The notes under the pieces were generated by a model that saw only the letters and a program-made list of their open reading frames with translations, was not told the origin of the DNA and searched no databases. Made by a program: the position numbers and the translations under genes. A stretch of 21,688 nt of DNA from Alphaproteobacteria bacterium. GTDB lineage: Bacteria > Pseudomonadota > Alphaproteobacteria > UBA3830. Where the stretch lies: positions 1 through 21,688 of the forward strand of contig BNWE01000013.1 in the NCBI GenBank assembly GCA_025998595.1, read 5' to 3'. Below are positions 1 to 6,684 of this stretch, in pieces. How positions within the stretch are numbered: the first letter of the stretch is position 1; each line of letters begins with the position of its first letter.

Positions 1-2
1 GT

Positions 3-353
3 AGGACACACAAAAGTAAAATCCTTCGGATAAAAGAAAATCAACTTCCATCTCTCGGTCTAAGACTCGGATATCTTAATCACAATTTGGAGACGCTGTT
101 CTACGCAAAAATAGCGGCGTCTCATGCGCTCACAACGTTTAGAAACAATGATTACGACGTAAAGATTGCAAAGATCGCTCCCGCCGTTGCTCTCGGCGTC
201 GAGAAAGCTTTTAGTAAGAAATTTTCCGCCCGTCTGGAATGCGAATACAGATTTAGCTCTTCCAGAGGAAAGTTCATTCCAACTACGGAAATCAAAGCAA
301 AATCCGTCCGCGGAATAAACGTACGGGCACTAGTAGCCTATCACATCAAATAG
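3..353 (+). CDS. Outer-membrane beta-barrel protein, C-terminal part (5' end outside window)
   Basis: The reading frame is open from the left edge of the window to a TAG at 351-353, so only about the last 116 residues are present. The visible sequence alternates polar and hydrophobic residues as barrel strands do (LGLRLGYLNHN, IAPAVALGVEKAF, SARLECEYRF, GINVRALVAYHIK). The pattern 'APAVALGVEKAFSKKFSARLECEYRF' (paraphrased from overlapping strands) lines up with the C-terminal part of the barrel protein encoded at 19428-20843 (FTIGMEKIVWRTVSIRAEFGYR), so the two look like paralogues. By family analogy it sits in the outer membrane; its function is unknown. A TTG at 87 is an internal codon, not a start. 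Confidence 0.7.
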   Translation, partial: RTHKSKILRIKENQLPSLGLRLGYLNHNLETLFYAKIAASHALTTFRNNDYDVKIAKIAPAVALGVEKAFSKKFSARLECEYRFSSSRGKFIPTTEIKAKSVRGINVRALVAYHIK

Positions 354-365
354 TTGCATACATCA

Positions 366-394
366 TTGTTAACTTCTTGGTTATGGCATATACT
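366..394 (+). promoter_or_regulatory. Sigma70-type promoter of the stress operon
   Basis: TTGTTA at 366-371 and TATACT at 389-394 are separated by exactly 17 bp, and sit about 30 bp upstream of the peroxiredoxin start. The -10 box matches the consensus at 5 of 6 positions and the -35 box at 4 of 6. No operator (for example for an OxyR-like regulator) could be recognised. Confidence 0.5.
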
Positions 395-423
395 AAAGCT
401 ATGGCTTTACGTTGGAGATAATG

Positions 424-990
424 ATGTTAACAGTTGGTGATAGATTCCCAAGTTTCAATTTGGTTGCGAGTTCAGACTTGCCGTTTGAGCAGCTCGACAT
501 GGATAGTGCTTTCAAAATAATTACAGAATCGACTTATTCCGATAAATGGAAGTTGATTTTCTTTTATCCGAAGGATTTTACTTTTGTGTGTCCTACAGAG
601 ATCATTGCTTTTGCAAATATGTTTGATGAGTTTAAGCGGAGAAACACACAGATTTTAGGTTGTAGCGTTGATAGCGAATTCGTTCATTGGGCATGGAGAA
701 AATACAAGCCTGAACTTCATAAATTGCTGTTTCCTCTAATGTCTGACGTGAAGAGGGAACTATCTACGGAGCTGGGAATTTTGTGTAAAAATTCAGGAGT
801 TGCACAAAGAGCTCTGTTCATCGTTGATCCTGAAAATACCATTAGGTTTGTCATGGTTACCGATTCCAACATTGGAAGAAACCCGGAAGAAGCGCTTCGA
901 GTACTTGACGCCCTTCAAACAGGCGAATTGTGTCAATGCGGCTGGATTAAAGGCGGCAAAACAATCGATCTAAAAAATATTGAGATTTAA
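424..990 (+). CDS. ahpC: AhpC-type 2-Cys peroxiredoxin
   Basis: This cytoplasmic thiol peroxidase reduces hydrogen peroxide, organic hydroperoxides and possibly peroxynitrite. The protein has 188 residues, normal for the AhpC/Prx1 group. The peroxidatic cysteine is C56 in FVCPTE, after the thioredoxin-fold strand KLIFFYPKDFTF. The C-terminal part has two cysteines in ELCQCGW (C170 and C172) followed by KGG, the pattern of mycobacterial AhpC (ELCxCNWxKGD), which has three redox cysteines and is reduced by AhpD. No ahpF or ahpD is nearby. ATG 424 was chosen because GGAG at 413-416 lies 7 nt upstream; ATG 421 is also possible. It is the first gene of a four-gene operon, 16 bp ahead of the superoxide dismutase. 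Confidence 0.9.
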   Translation: MLTVGDRFPSFNLVASSDLPFEQLDMDSAFKIITESTYSDKWKLIFFYPKDFTFVCPTEIIAFANMFDEFKRRNTQILGCSVDSEFVHWAWRKYKPELHKLLFPLMSDVKRELSTELGILCKNSGVAQRALFIVDPENTIRFVMVTDSNIGRNPEEALRVLDALQTGELCQCGWIKGGKTIDLKNIEI

Positions 991-1006
991 AATAACAGAG
1001 GTTGCT

Positions 1007-1597
1007 ATGAACATTTTTCAAGCACAGATTGCGTATAAAAACACGGCTCTTGTTCCCGTTTTGAACGCAGAGACAATTGATTATCACTATGGGAAGCATC
1101 ATTGTGGTTATGCGAAAACGCTTAACTCTCTCATAGAAAATACGAAATTTGCAGACAAAGATCTAAAGGAAATTATCACTCAATCCAGAGGAATCGATCA
1201 AAAAATCTTCAATAATGCAGCTCAGTTGTTTAACCATGATTTCTATTGGAAGTGTCTGAAAGTATCTAAATATAAGCCGTTAGGAAAATTGAAAGGGCTG
1301 GCAGAAGATCAGTTTAATTCGTTTGATGAATTTTTGAATCAATACATATCGTTTGCAAATACAATGTTTGGTAGTGGTTGGTGTTGGCTCGTTCTGGAAA
1401 ATGAAAAATTGTCTTTTGTTAATACTCAAAATGCAGAAACGGTCATTGGAACAAATAAAAATGTAATTTGTGTCGTTGATCTATGGGAACATGCATACTA
1501 TATAGACTACCGCAACGATCGCGCTTCGTATATCAACCTAATCATCAGAGAATGCATAAATTGGGAATTTTGCGAATCTCAGCTGGAAGCGAAATGA
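1007..1597 (+). CDS. sodB: Superoxide dismutase, Fe type
   Basis: Converts superoxide to oxygen and hydrogen peroxide, which the peroxiredoxin upstream can remove. The protein has 196 residues and all family landmarks: YHYGKHH (metal ligand H27), NNAAQLFNHDFYW (ligand H77), FGSGWCWLV and DLWEHAYYIDY (ligands D158 and H162). Gln73 in NNAAQ is the residue typical of iron rather than manganese enzymes. No signal peptide is visible, so it is cytoplasmic. ATG 1007 follows AGAGG at a good distance; an upstream in-frame ATG at 980 would overlap ahpC and lacks a ribosome site. The stop codon overlaps the next start (ATGA at 1594-1597), which suggests translational coupling. Confidence 0.93.
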   Translation: MNIFQAQIAYKNTALVPVLNAETIDYHYGKHHCGYAKTLNSLIENTKFADKDLKEIITQSRGIDQKIFNNAAQLFNHDFYWKCLKVSKYKPLGKLKGLAEDQFNSFDEFLNQYISFANTMFGSGWCWLVLENEKLSFVNTQNAETVIGTNKNVICVVDLWEHAYYIDYRNDRASYINLIIRECINWEFCESQLEAK

Positions 1598-2061
1598 ATT
1601 ATTTTTGCTATAAAACAATCATCGGAGACGTCACAATTTGCGCGAACAAAAAAGCCATAACAAGACTGTGTTTTGGTGAATGTCAGGATGTTGATGCCGA
1701 AAACATAGAAACTGAGATAATCAAGAAAGCTTTTGCACAGTTAATCGAGTATCTTAATGGTTTAAGAAAAATATTTGATCTAAAACTTGAATACAATGGA
1801 TCAGATTTTCAGATGTCAGTTTGGGATCAGCTTAAGAGAATTCCATATGGAATGACGAAAACCTACAGAGAAATCGCCGGCAACATCAATAATCCAAAAT
1901 CTAGTTTGGCTGTTGGAGGAGCCTGTGGTAAGAATCCAATTCCGATATTTATACCATGCCATCGAGTAATTGGATCCAACGGAAATCTTACTGGTTACGG
2001 TGGTGGCATAGCTCTAAAAAAGAAACTTCTCGAAATCGAAAATTGTGACAAATGCAACTAG
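1594..2061 (+). CDS. ogt: Methylated-DNA--[protein]-cysteine S-methyltransferase
   Basis: A suicide repair protein that removes alkyl groups from O6-alkylguanine (and O4-alkylthymine) by transferring them to its own cysteine. It has 155 residues with the acceptor motif PCHRV (Cys122), followed by the usual V-I-G-x-x-G and G-Y-x-G-G pattern. The N-terminal half fits the ribonuclease-like domain; the DNA-binding half starts near SVWDQLKRIPYGMTKTYREIA. The start at ATG 1594 overlaps the sod stop (ATGA). A longer frame from 1483 lies inside sod and is rejected. The last 17 codons (from about 2012) lie inside the tandem duplication, so a 3' scrap of this gene recurs at 6635-6684 fused to the ankyrin fragment. 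Only one complete copy exists in the window. Confidence 0.93.
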   Translation: MNYFCYKTIIGDVTICANKKAITRLCFGECQDVDAENIETEIIKKAFAQLIEYLNGLRKIFDLKLEYNGSDFQMSVWDQLKRIPYGMTKTYREIAGNINNPKSSLAVGGACGKNPIPIFIPCHRVIGSNGNLTGYGGGIALKKKLLEIENCDKCN

Positions 2062-2534
2062 AGCATCCTTTTGATCCAGTTTTTGATGAAAAATCATTTG
2101 TTTTGATATTAGGAACATTTCCATCTGTAAAATCTCGGGAATATGGTTTTTATTATGGGCATCCGCAAAATAGATTTTGGAAGGTCATTTCTTGCATTAC
2201 AAATACCACTCCGATTCCGGAAACGATAGCCGACAAAAAACGAATGTTGTTTAAAAACGGAATCGCTCTCTCGGATGTGTTGCAAGGCTGTGATATTGAA
2301 GGTTCTAGCGATAGTAGCATCAAAAACGCTGTACCTATGGATCTATCGAAAATATTAGACAGCTCTAATATTAAGCGCATCTACGCCAACGGAGAAAAAG
2401 CATTTCAGTTATTCATGAGGTATCTTCATAAAAGTATTGGATGCGAAATTATAAAACTTCCGTCAACCAGTCCAGCCAATGCAAAATGCGATTTAGAAAA
2501 GTTGATTACGATTTGGGGAAAAATTCTGAGCTAA
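2052..2534 (+). CDS. Hypoxanthine-DNA glycosylase (UDG family 6), copy 1
   Basis: A DNA base-excision enzyme expected to remove hypoxanthine (deaminated adenine). The protein has 160 residues with the family-6 N-terminal motif LGTFPSVKSREYGFYYGHP followed by QNRFW, and the C-terminal motif LPSTSPANA; both are typical of the HDG branch of the uracil-DNA-glycosylase superfamily. The start codon lies inside the end of ogt (10-bp overlap, 2052-2061), so translation is probably coupled. It is the last gene of the stress operon and faces the MFS gene tail-to-tail. Codon 18 is TTG (Leu), against ATG (Met) in the second copy; this is the only base difference noticed between the copies. Confidence 0.85.
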   Translation: MQLEHPFDPVFDEKSFVLILGTFPSVKSREYGFYYGHPQNRFWKVISCITNTTPIPETIADKKRMLFKNGIALSDVLQGCDIEGSSDSSIKNAVPMDLSKILDSSNIKRIYANGEKAFQLFMRYLHKSIGCEIIKLPSTSPANAKCDLEKLITIWGKILS

Positions 2535-2538
2535 GACA

Positions 2539-2554
2539 GGGATCCAAAGATCCC
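2539..2554 (+). terminator. Hairpin after the stress operon (also at 7162-7177)
   Basis: GGGATC-CAAA-GATCCC forms a perfect 6-bp stem 4 bp after the glycosylase stop. There is no T-run after it, so termination would be Rho-dependent or weak; a second small hairpin (CAGCTT/AAGCTG) follows near 2570-2585. The same structure is present in the second copy. Confidence 0.35.
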
Positions 2555-2719
2555 CATCATAATACAAACCAGCTTCAAAAAGCTGTTGTACACAGAGTCA
2601 TTGATTGCAAACAACCAAGCTCTAACATTGATAATACTACCATAAGAAATCGTGACTTACAATCCCATTATTTTCTATTATCGAGAGTTTACTATTTTGT
2701 CCTGCGCCCAGAATGTTTC

Positions 2720-3985
2720 TCAAGAACAAGAAGCCCCTGTTTCTGACGGAGATCTATCTTTTACAAAGCACGACAATACAGCGCCAATTATGAGAGTTGC
2801 TAATAGAGCGAAGAATCCGCAGCGATAGTCCGACACGCTGTATATTTTTGCTCCATCCACCATGGTTCCGTTCCAGGACCAATCAACGAGCTTTCCTATG
2901 AGTGGCATCAGAATGACTCCGCTGAGCATGCTAAACATGTTAACGAAGCTGGATATTGTAGCTGACATGGATTCTGAAAACGCCAACGGTGCCAGAGCAT
3001 ACTGAAGTGTGGCGCCGCTTGAAAATCCAACCATGAATAAAAGTCCGAACATTACGGAAATGGGAACATGAAAAAACTGTATTATGGAGAAAAATATCGC
3101 GCCGGAAATGGTTGAAATCATCATGGTCTTCTTGTAGCTATCTATTCTCACGGCAAGATGCGCGAAAAAAGGACTGCCAACCACAACTCCAAGATAAATC
3201 ATGTTGCTCGCCAAAGATGCTAATGCTGGATCCACATTATATGCTTTTTTAATGAAAGACACTCCCCATAAATCCGCCAGTGCACTCAGTGGAGCATATT
3301 GCATCATGATCAGAAGAGATAAAATCCATATTTGTGGAGAAATTAGTAACATTTTTAGAGACTTCAGTATTGGAATACTCTCTTTTTTCGAAGCATGCTT
3401 ATCTTGCTTTTTTTCTCTCACCACCGACCAAAGTAGCGCGGCGACTAGAACTCCAAGAACCGAGAATGCCATCATGACATATCGCCAGTCGAATTTCTCC
3501 ACAATGAGCGCCACAATCGGACCGAAGACAACAGGTCCCAAGCATCCAATTGACAATGTGTAAGAGATCAGAATAGCTCTTTCTTTAGGAGCAAACCAAG
3601 TGGCAACGATCTTCATCAGCGATATAAATGAAAAGGCTGAACCGAGCCCCACAAGCATTTGTCCGACACTGGCAATGCTACAATTGGGAGTTGCGACAAA
3701 GAGTGCGACTCCGGAGGCGCACAACAGCACGGCTACGGTGGCGAGAATTCTTACGTCGCATTTATCGATAATAATTCCGACAGGTATTTGAGCCAAGGTG
3801 TATACTATGTAATAGCAACTCACCAGCGCTCCAACTCCTTCGGCGTCAAGATTGAAGAATTTCATATATTCTTCTGTCAGCACCGTTGGAAATGATGACC
3901 TCGCCACAAATTGGTATATGAAAAACACTAGTAACACCAGCCACATTATCAGCGGCAAATAATTCTTTTTTTCTGCTTTTTCCAT
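2720..3985 (-). CDS. MFS transporter, copy 1
   Basis: An inner-membrane transporter of the major facilitator superfamily with 421 residues and about 12 hydrophobic segments. The loop after segment 2 carries a motif-A-like stretch (PVGIIIDKCDVR), and a charged central loop (VREKKQDKHASKKESIPILKS) separates the two six-helix halves. The substrate cannot be told from sequence; organic-anion or metabolite uptake from a host cell would be a guess. It is convergent with the stress operon and divergent from the transglycosylase. The central-loop codons (3352-3389) are the source of the inverted fragment at the duplication junction. The ribosome-binding site before ATG 3985 is weak (GGTGAT). Confidence 0.85.
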   Translation of the reverse strand: MEKAEKKNYLPLIMWLVLLVFFIYQFVARSSFPTVLTEEYMKFFNLDAEGVGALVSCYYIVYTLAQIPVGIIIDKCDVRILATVAVLLCASGVALFVATPNCSIASVGQMLVGLGSAFSFISLMKIVATWFAPKERAILISYTLSIGCLGPVVFGPIVALIVEKFDWRYVMMAFSVLGVLVAALLWSVVREKKQDKHASKKESIPILKSLKMLLISPQIWILSLLIMMQYAPLSALADLWGVSFIKKAYNVDPALASLASNMIYLGVVVGSPFFAHLAVRIDSYKKTMMISTISGAIFFSIIQFFHVPISVMFGLLFMVGFSSGATLQYALAPLAFSESMSATISSFVNMFSMLSGVILMPLIGKLVDWSWNGTMVDGAKIYSVSDYRCGFFALLATLIIGAVLSCFVKDRSPSETGASCS

Positions 3986-4246
3986 ATATCACCAAAACTG
4001 CCTGTCGTGATGGTACTCAAAAACAGCTTGATAAACAATAGGTCAGTTGGTGCTTGTAGCACATGCATCATTGCAACAGGTAGCGAATCAGAAAACGGAT
4101 CCAGCTTCAAGCTGGTAATTATTTCCGTTATCGTCGGCGCATTCGTTTAAAAACATTTAATGAATTGGTTACGCAAACTTCACAATATTAACTTTTAACC
4201 GTCTTCGGAATCTGAAACCTAGAAAAAATTATTAATTTCATGTGAT
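3986..4246. promoter_or_regulatory. Divergent intergenic region between the MFS and transglycosylase genes (copy at 8609-8869)
   Basis: These 261 bp must hold the promoters of two divergent genes; no convincing -35/-10 pair was found. It contains the dyad GTGCT-TGT-AGCAC at 4050-4062 and the near-palindrome CCAGCTTCAAGCTGG at 4101-4115. The dyad resembles elements after ymdB and upstream of pal. Confidence 0.4.
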
Positions 4247-5194
4247 GTGGCACGGTTTTCGCTCAATAAATTATCGAGAGCTCAAAAGCGGAAAGTTTCT
4301 CGCTTGCGATGCCTCTTGAGTTTTTGTGTGAGGTGTATGGTGTTTTTTGTAAGATTTTTTGTTGTTTGTTGTTTTTTCATTTCCGTGTGCGATTGCATTT
4401 CGGTTTCTGCTGTAGATAATCGTGTTGACCAAAAATCGGACAATGGTAAGTTGAGTATCACTGGAGGACATGAGGGGGCATCAAAAGCCAAAGTGCAGTA
4501 TGGAGGAAGATTCCGCCAGAAGAAAAGCGCTCGAGAAGCGTATTTTTCTCCACATGATCTTTGTGAAAACGAGATAATAGTGGCCGAGAAAAAACACAAT
4601 ATACCCAGAAAATTGTTAATGGCAATTGGAACAGTGGAATCTGGCAGAGCAGCTGATTCTTCAAAGCAGAAGAGACCGTGGCCATGGACCATCTGTGCCG
4701 AAGGAAAAAGCTATTATTGCTCTACTAAAAGCGCGGCAATCGCCATAGTTAAGAGAATCATGGCTCGTGGCGTAAGAAATATCGATGTGGGATGTATGCA
4801 GGTAAATCTATTGCATCACAGCAAAGCGTTTAAAAATCTGGAGGAGGCATTTACTCCCAAAAACAATGTGGCTTATGCGGCCAATTTTTTTGCAGAACTG
4901 AGAAAAGATGCAAAATCATGGACTCATGCCGTTGGTTACTATCATTCGAGAGCATCTAAATATTATAAACCCTATTGCAATCTAGTCTATGATGCATGGA
5001 AGAAAGTGCAGGATAATAAGGTTAATAATTCCCCGAAGGTTTGCAAGGCGGCTGCAGAAGTAAAGTCCAGCATTTCGTACATACCGTCCTATTATTCATT
5101 GGCAGATAAGGAGATGACTTCCAAGTTACATAAACTTGGTAAGCAATCAATTTCGCGAACCGTTCCAAAGTTCTTTTTTACAAAGGCCAAATAA
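4247..5194 (+). CDS. Lytic transglycosylase (SLT domain), copy 1
   Basis: Expected to cleave peptidoglycan glycan strands in the periplasm. A strongly hydrophobic segment (residues about 31-50) acts as signal peptide or membrane anchor. The SLT domain runs from about residue 107 to 250: ENEIIVAEKKHNIPRKLLMAIGTVESG carries the catalytic Glu131 (VESG), followed by RPWPWTICAEGKSYY, NIDVGCMQVNL and NNVAYAANFFAEL, all typical of alphaproteobacterial SLT proteins. A basic tail of about 60 residues has no known domain. The start is uncertain: GTG 4247 has no Shine-Dalgarno, and ATG 4337 (Met31) has GAGG very close upstream and gives a more normal signal peptide. ymdB follows 34 bp downstream, probably in one transcript. 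Confidence 0.85.
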   Translation: MARFSLNKLSRAQKRKVSRLRCLLSFCVRCMVFFVRFFVVCCFFISVCDCISVSAVDNRVDQKSDNGKLSITGGHEGASKAKVQYGGRFRQKKSAREAYFSPHDLCENEIIVAEKKHNIPRKLLMAIGTVESGRAADSSKQKRPWPWTICAEGKSYYCSTKSAAIAIVKRIMARGVRNIDVGCMQVNLLHHSKAFKNLEEAFTPKNNVAYAANFFAELRKDAKSWTHAVGYYHSRASKYYKPYCNLVYDAWKKVQDNKVNNSPKVCKAAAEVKSSISYIPSYYSLADKEMTSKLHKLGKQSISRTVPKFFFTKAK

Positions 5195-5228
5195 TAAAAT
5201 ATATTCGTACAGTAGTTGAGAGATAAAT

Positions 5229-6041
5229 ATGAGAATACTAATATGTGGTGACGTGAATGCGAGATCTGGGCGGGAGTCCGTTGATAAATATCTACACGAA
5301 CTAAAAAACAAATTGTCCATAGATTTTGTGTTGTTGAATGTCGATAACGCTGCCGGTGGATTTGGAATTAACAAAGAGATAGCAAATGCATTTTTCGCTG
5401 CTGGAGCCAACGTGCTCACCGGTGGAAATCATGTGTTCGATCAGAATGGAGCGATAGGACTCCTCGAGTCGGAAAAAAAACTTCTACGTCCGTTTAATAT
5501 GGCAATCTCCACTCCCGGAAAAGGCGTCTGCGAAGCTGTAACTGGCAATGGCAAAAAGGTTGTGGTGATACATTTACTTGGCCAGAAGGATATGCCGTGT
5601 GTTGCCAACGATCCATTTGAAGCGATGACTCAATTGCTTTCGAAATATAAACTTGGCCAGACAGCAGATGCAATAATCGTTGATTTTCATGCCGAACTTA
5701 CGTCTGAGAAAAACGCTCTGGGACATTTTCTAGATGGTCGTGTTTCTGCTGTAGTGGGGACGCACACTCATATACCAACCGCAGACGAGAGAATTCTAGA
5801 GTACGGTACTGCTTTTCAGACGGATATTGGAATGTGTGGAGATTACGATTCCATCATAGGTATGAAAAAAGAAACAGCGGTAGAGATGTTTTCCAAGAAT
5901 TACGTGAGGACAAAATTAACATCGGCCAGTGGCGAAGCTACATTTTGCGGACTACTTGTGGATCTGGACGATAAAAGCGGACTTGCAAAATTCGTAAAAT
6001 TCATAAAATTAGGCGGAAAATTGAGTCAATCAATTGCCTAG
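5229..6041 (+). CDS. ymdB: YmdB-type metallophosphoesterase (TIGR00282 family), copy 1
   Basis: Members of this family are dinuclear-metal phosphodiesterases; the Bacillus YmdB hydrolyses 2',3'-cyclic nucleotides and affects RNA levels and biofilm switching. The protein has 270 residues, the usual length. Visible metal ligands are D8 (GDVNARSGR), N40 (NVDNAAGG), N67 and H68 (TGGNH), H154 (DFHAELTSEK) and H179/H181 (GTHTHIPTAD). The usual Glu before Asn40 is Asp39, a conservative change. No signal peptide is present, so it is cytoplasmic. The start ATG follows GAGAG; the gene lies 34 bp after the transglycosylase gene. Confidence 0.92.
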   Translation: MRILICGDVNARSGRESVDKYLHELKNKLSIDFVLLNVDNAAGGFGINKEIANAFFAAGANVLTGGNHVFDQNGAIGLLESEKKLLRPFNMAISTPGKGVCEAVTGNGKKVVVIHLLGQKDMPCVANDPFEAMTQLLSKYKLGQTADAIIVDFHAELTSEKNALGHFLDGRVSAVVGTHTHIPTADERILEYGTAFQTDIGMCGDYDSIIGMKKETAVEMFSKNYVRTKLTSASGEATFCGLLVDLDDKSGLAKFVKFIKLGGKLSQSIA

Positions 6042-6080
6042 TGCTCGCAGCATATGCGTTTACTGTTTTATTGGCAATTG
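6031..6080 (+). repeat. 8-bp inverted repeat spanning the ymdB stop, with internal dyad (copy at 10654-10703)
   Basis: CAATTGCC (6031-6038) and GGCAATTG (6073-6080) are perfect complements around the stop codon. The loop holds GTGCTCGCAGCAT (6041-6053), which with ATGCGTTT after it resembles the dyad on the minus strand at 14175-14163. No T-run follows, so it is not a classical terminator. Confidence 0.4.
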
Positions 6081-6124
6081 CGAAAAGGGAGTCTTAATGT
6101 AAAAACATATATTTTTAATTGATA

Positions 6125-6130
6125 TATAAT
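6125..6130 (+). promoter_or_regulatory. -10 box upstream of the ankyrin gene (copy at 10748-10753)
   Basis: A perfect TATAAT lies about 36 bp before the chosen start in an AT-rich stretch. No good -35 hexamer is seen at 16-18 bp, so the promoter call rests on the -10 box alone. In the first copy this promoter would also read into the second glycosylase gene. Confidence 0.35.
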
Positions 6131-6165
6131 GTTTGCCGTGTTGAAGTGGGATAATGAGGAGTTTC

Positions 6166-6684
6166 ATGAGTAAGTATGCGTATGTTTTGTTGAGCATTAT
6201 GCTTTCGGCATCATCTTATTGCGATGCCATGAATGAAAAGAACAATGACGGCAATACAGCCCTTCATCTTGCTATTATCGAAGAGAATTTTCTTTTTGCG
6301 GAAATGATTCTGAGAGAAAATAAAGACATTGATTTTAGTAAAAAGAACAATGATGGCGAGACTGTGCTTCATCTTGCCGCGTCGACTTGCTCAGACGATA
6401 ACTTAGCTTTTGTAAAACTCTTGTTAGAAAGAGGAGCGCGTAGCAGCATAAAACTTGGAGATGCCGGTGGAGACACAGCGCTTCACATTGCGCTAGATTT
6501 TGTACATCCAAAAATTGCAGAGCTCTTAATTGACGAAGGAGCAGACGTTAATGCTGTCAATGATGAAAAAAATAGCCCCCTTCATTATGCGTTAGAGATT
6601 GCTGAGAAAAAAGAGAGTATTCCAATACTGAAGTCTCTAAAAAAGAAACTTCTCGAAATCGAAAATTGTGACAAATGCAACTAG
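6166..6684 (+). pseudogene. Truncated ankyrin gene fused to MFS and ogt fragments
   Basis: The first part (to 6609) is identical to the intact ankyrin gene at 10789 and encodes the signal peptide and about three ankyrin repeats. It then runs in frame through codons reverse-copied from the MFS gene (KKESIPILKSLK, which is also the MFS reading frame), and ends with the last residues of ogt (KKLLEIENCDKCN, in ogt frame). The ORF is thus a three-part chimera of 172 residues created by the duplication. Start choice follows the intact gene (AGGAG just upstream; ATG 6154 is an alternative). It may be expressed as a short secreted ankyrin protein, or be without function. Its stop overlaps the start of the second glycosylase gene. 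Confidence 0.85.
6606..6643 (-). other. Duplication junction: inverted templated insertion from the MFS gene
   Basis: All 38 bp equal the reverse complement of 3352-3389 in the MFS gene (also 7975-8012 in copy 2). The left edge shares GAAA (6606-6609) with the ankyrin gene; the right edge shares CTCTAAAAA (6635-6643) with ogt position 2012 onward. Only the 25 bp at 6610-6634 belong to neither repeat copy. Confidence 0.93.

Larger units (their letters stand above)
2012..6609. repeat. Tandem direct duplication, copy 1 (4,598 bp)
   Basis: This segment is repeated in the same orientation at 6635-11232, offset 4,623 bp. It spans the last 17 codons of ogt, a hypoxanthine-DNA glycosylase gene, an MFS gene, a lytic transglycosylase gene, a YmdB gene and the first part of an ankyrin gene. 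Comparing the copies by eye, the only difference noticed is T2103 versus A6726, a Leu/Met change in the glycosylase; intergenic stretches also look identical. The duplication is therefore very recent or actively homogenised. Confidence 0.95.

Noticed and set aside
1483..2061. Longer version of the ogt protein
   Set aside because: The extra N-terminus is sod sequence in another frame; ATG 1594 gives the normal family length.
2441..2746. 101-residue plus-strand frame (and copy at 7064)
   Set aside because: Overlaps the glycosylase gene and the intergenic hairpins, with low-complexity composition and no ribosome site; a shadow frame.
4150..4175. IS5-like end (GGTTACGCAA) upstream of the transglycosylase
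   Set aside because: Only 10 bp match the ends at 14089/15291; too short to claim.
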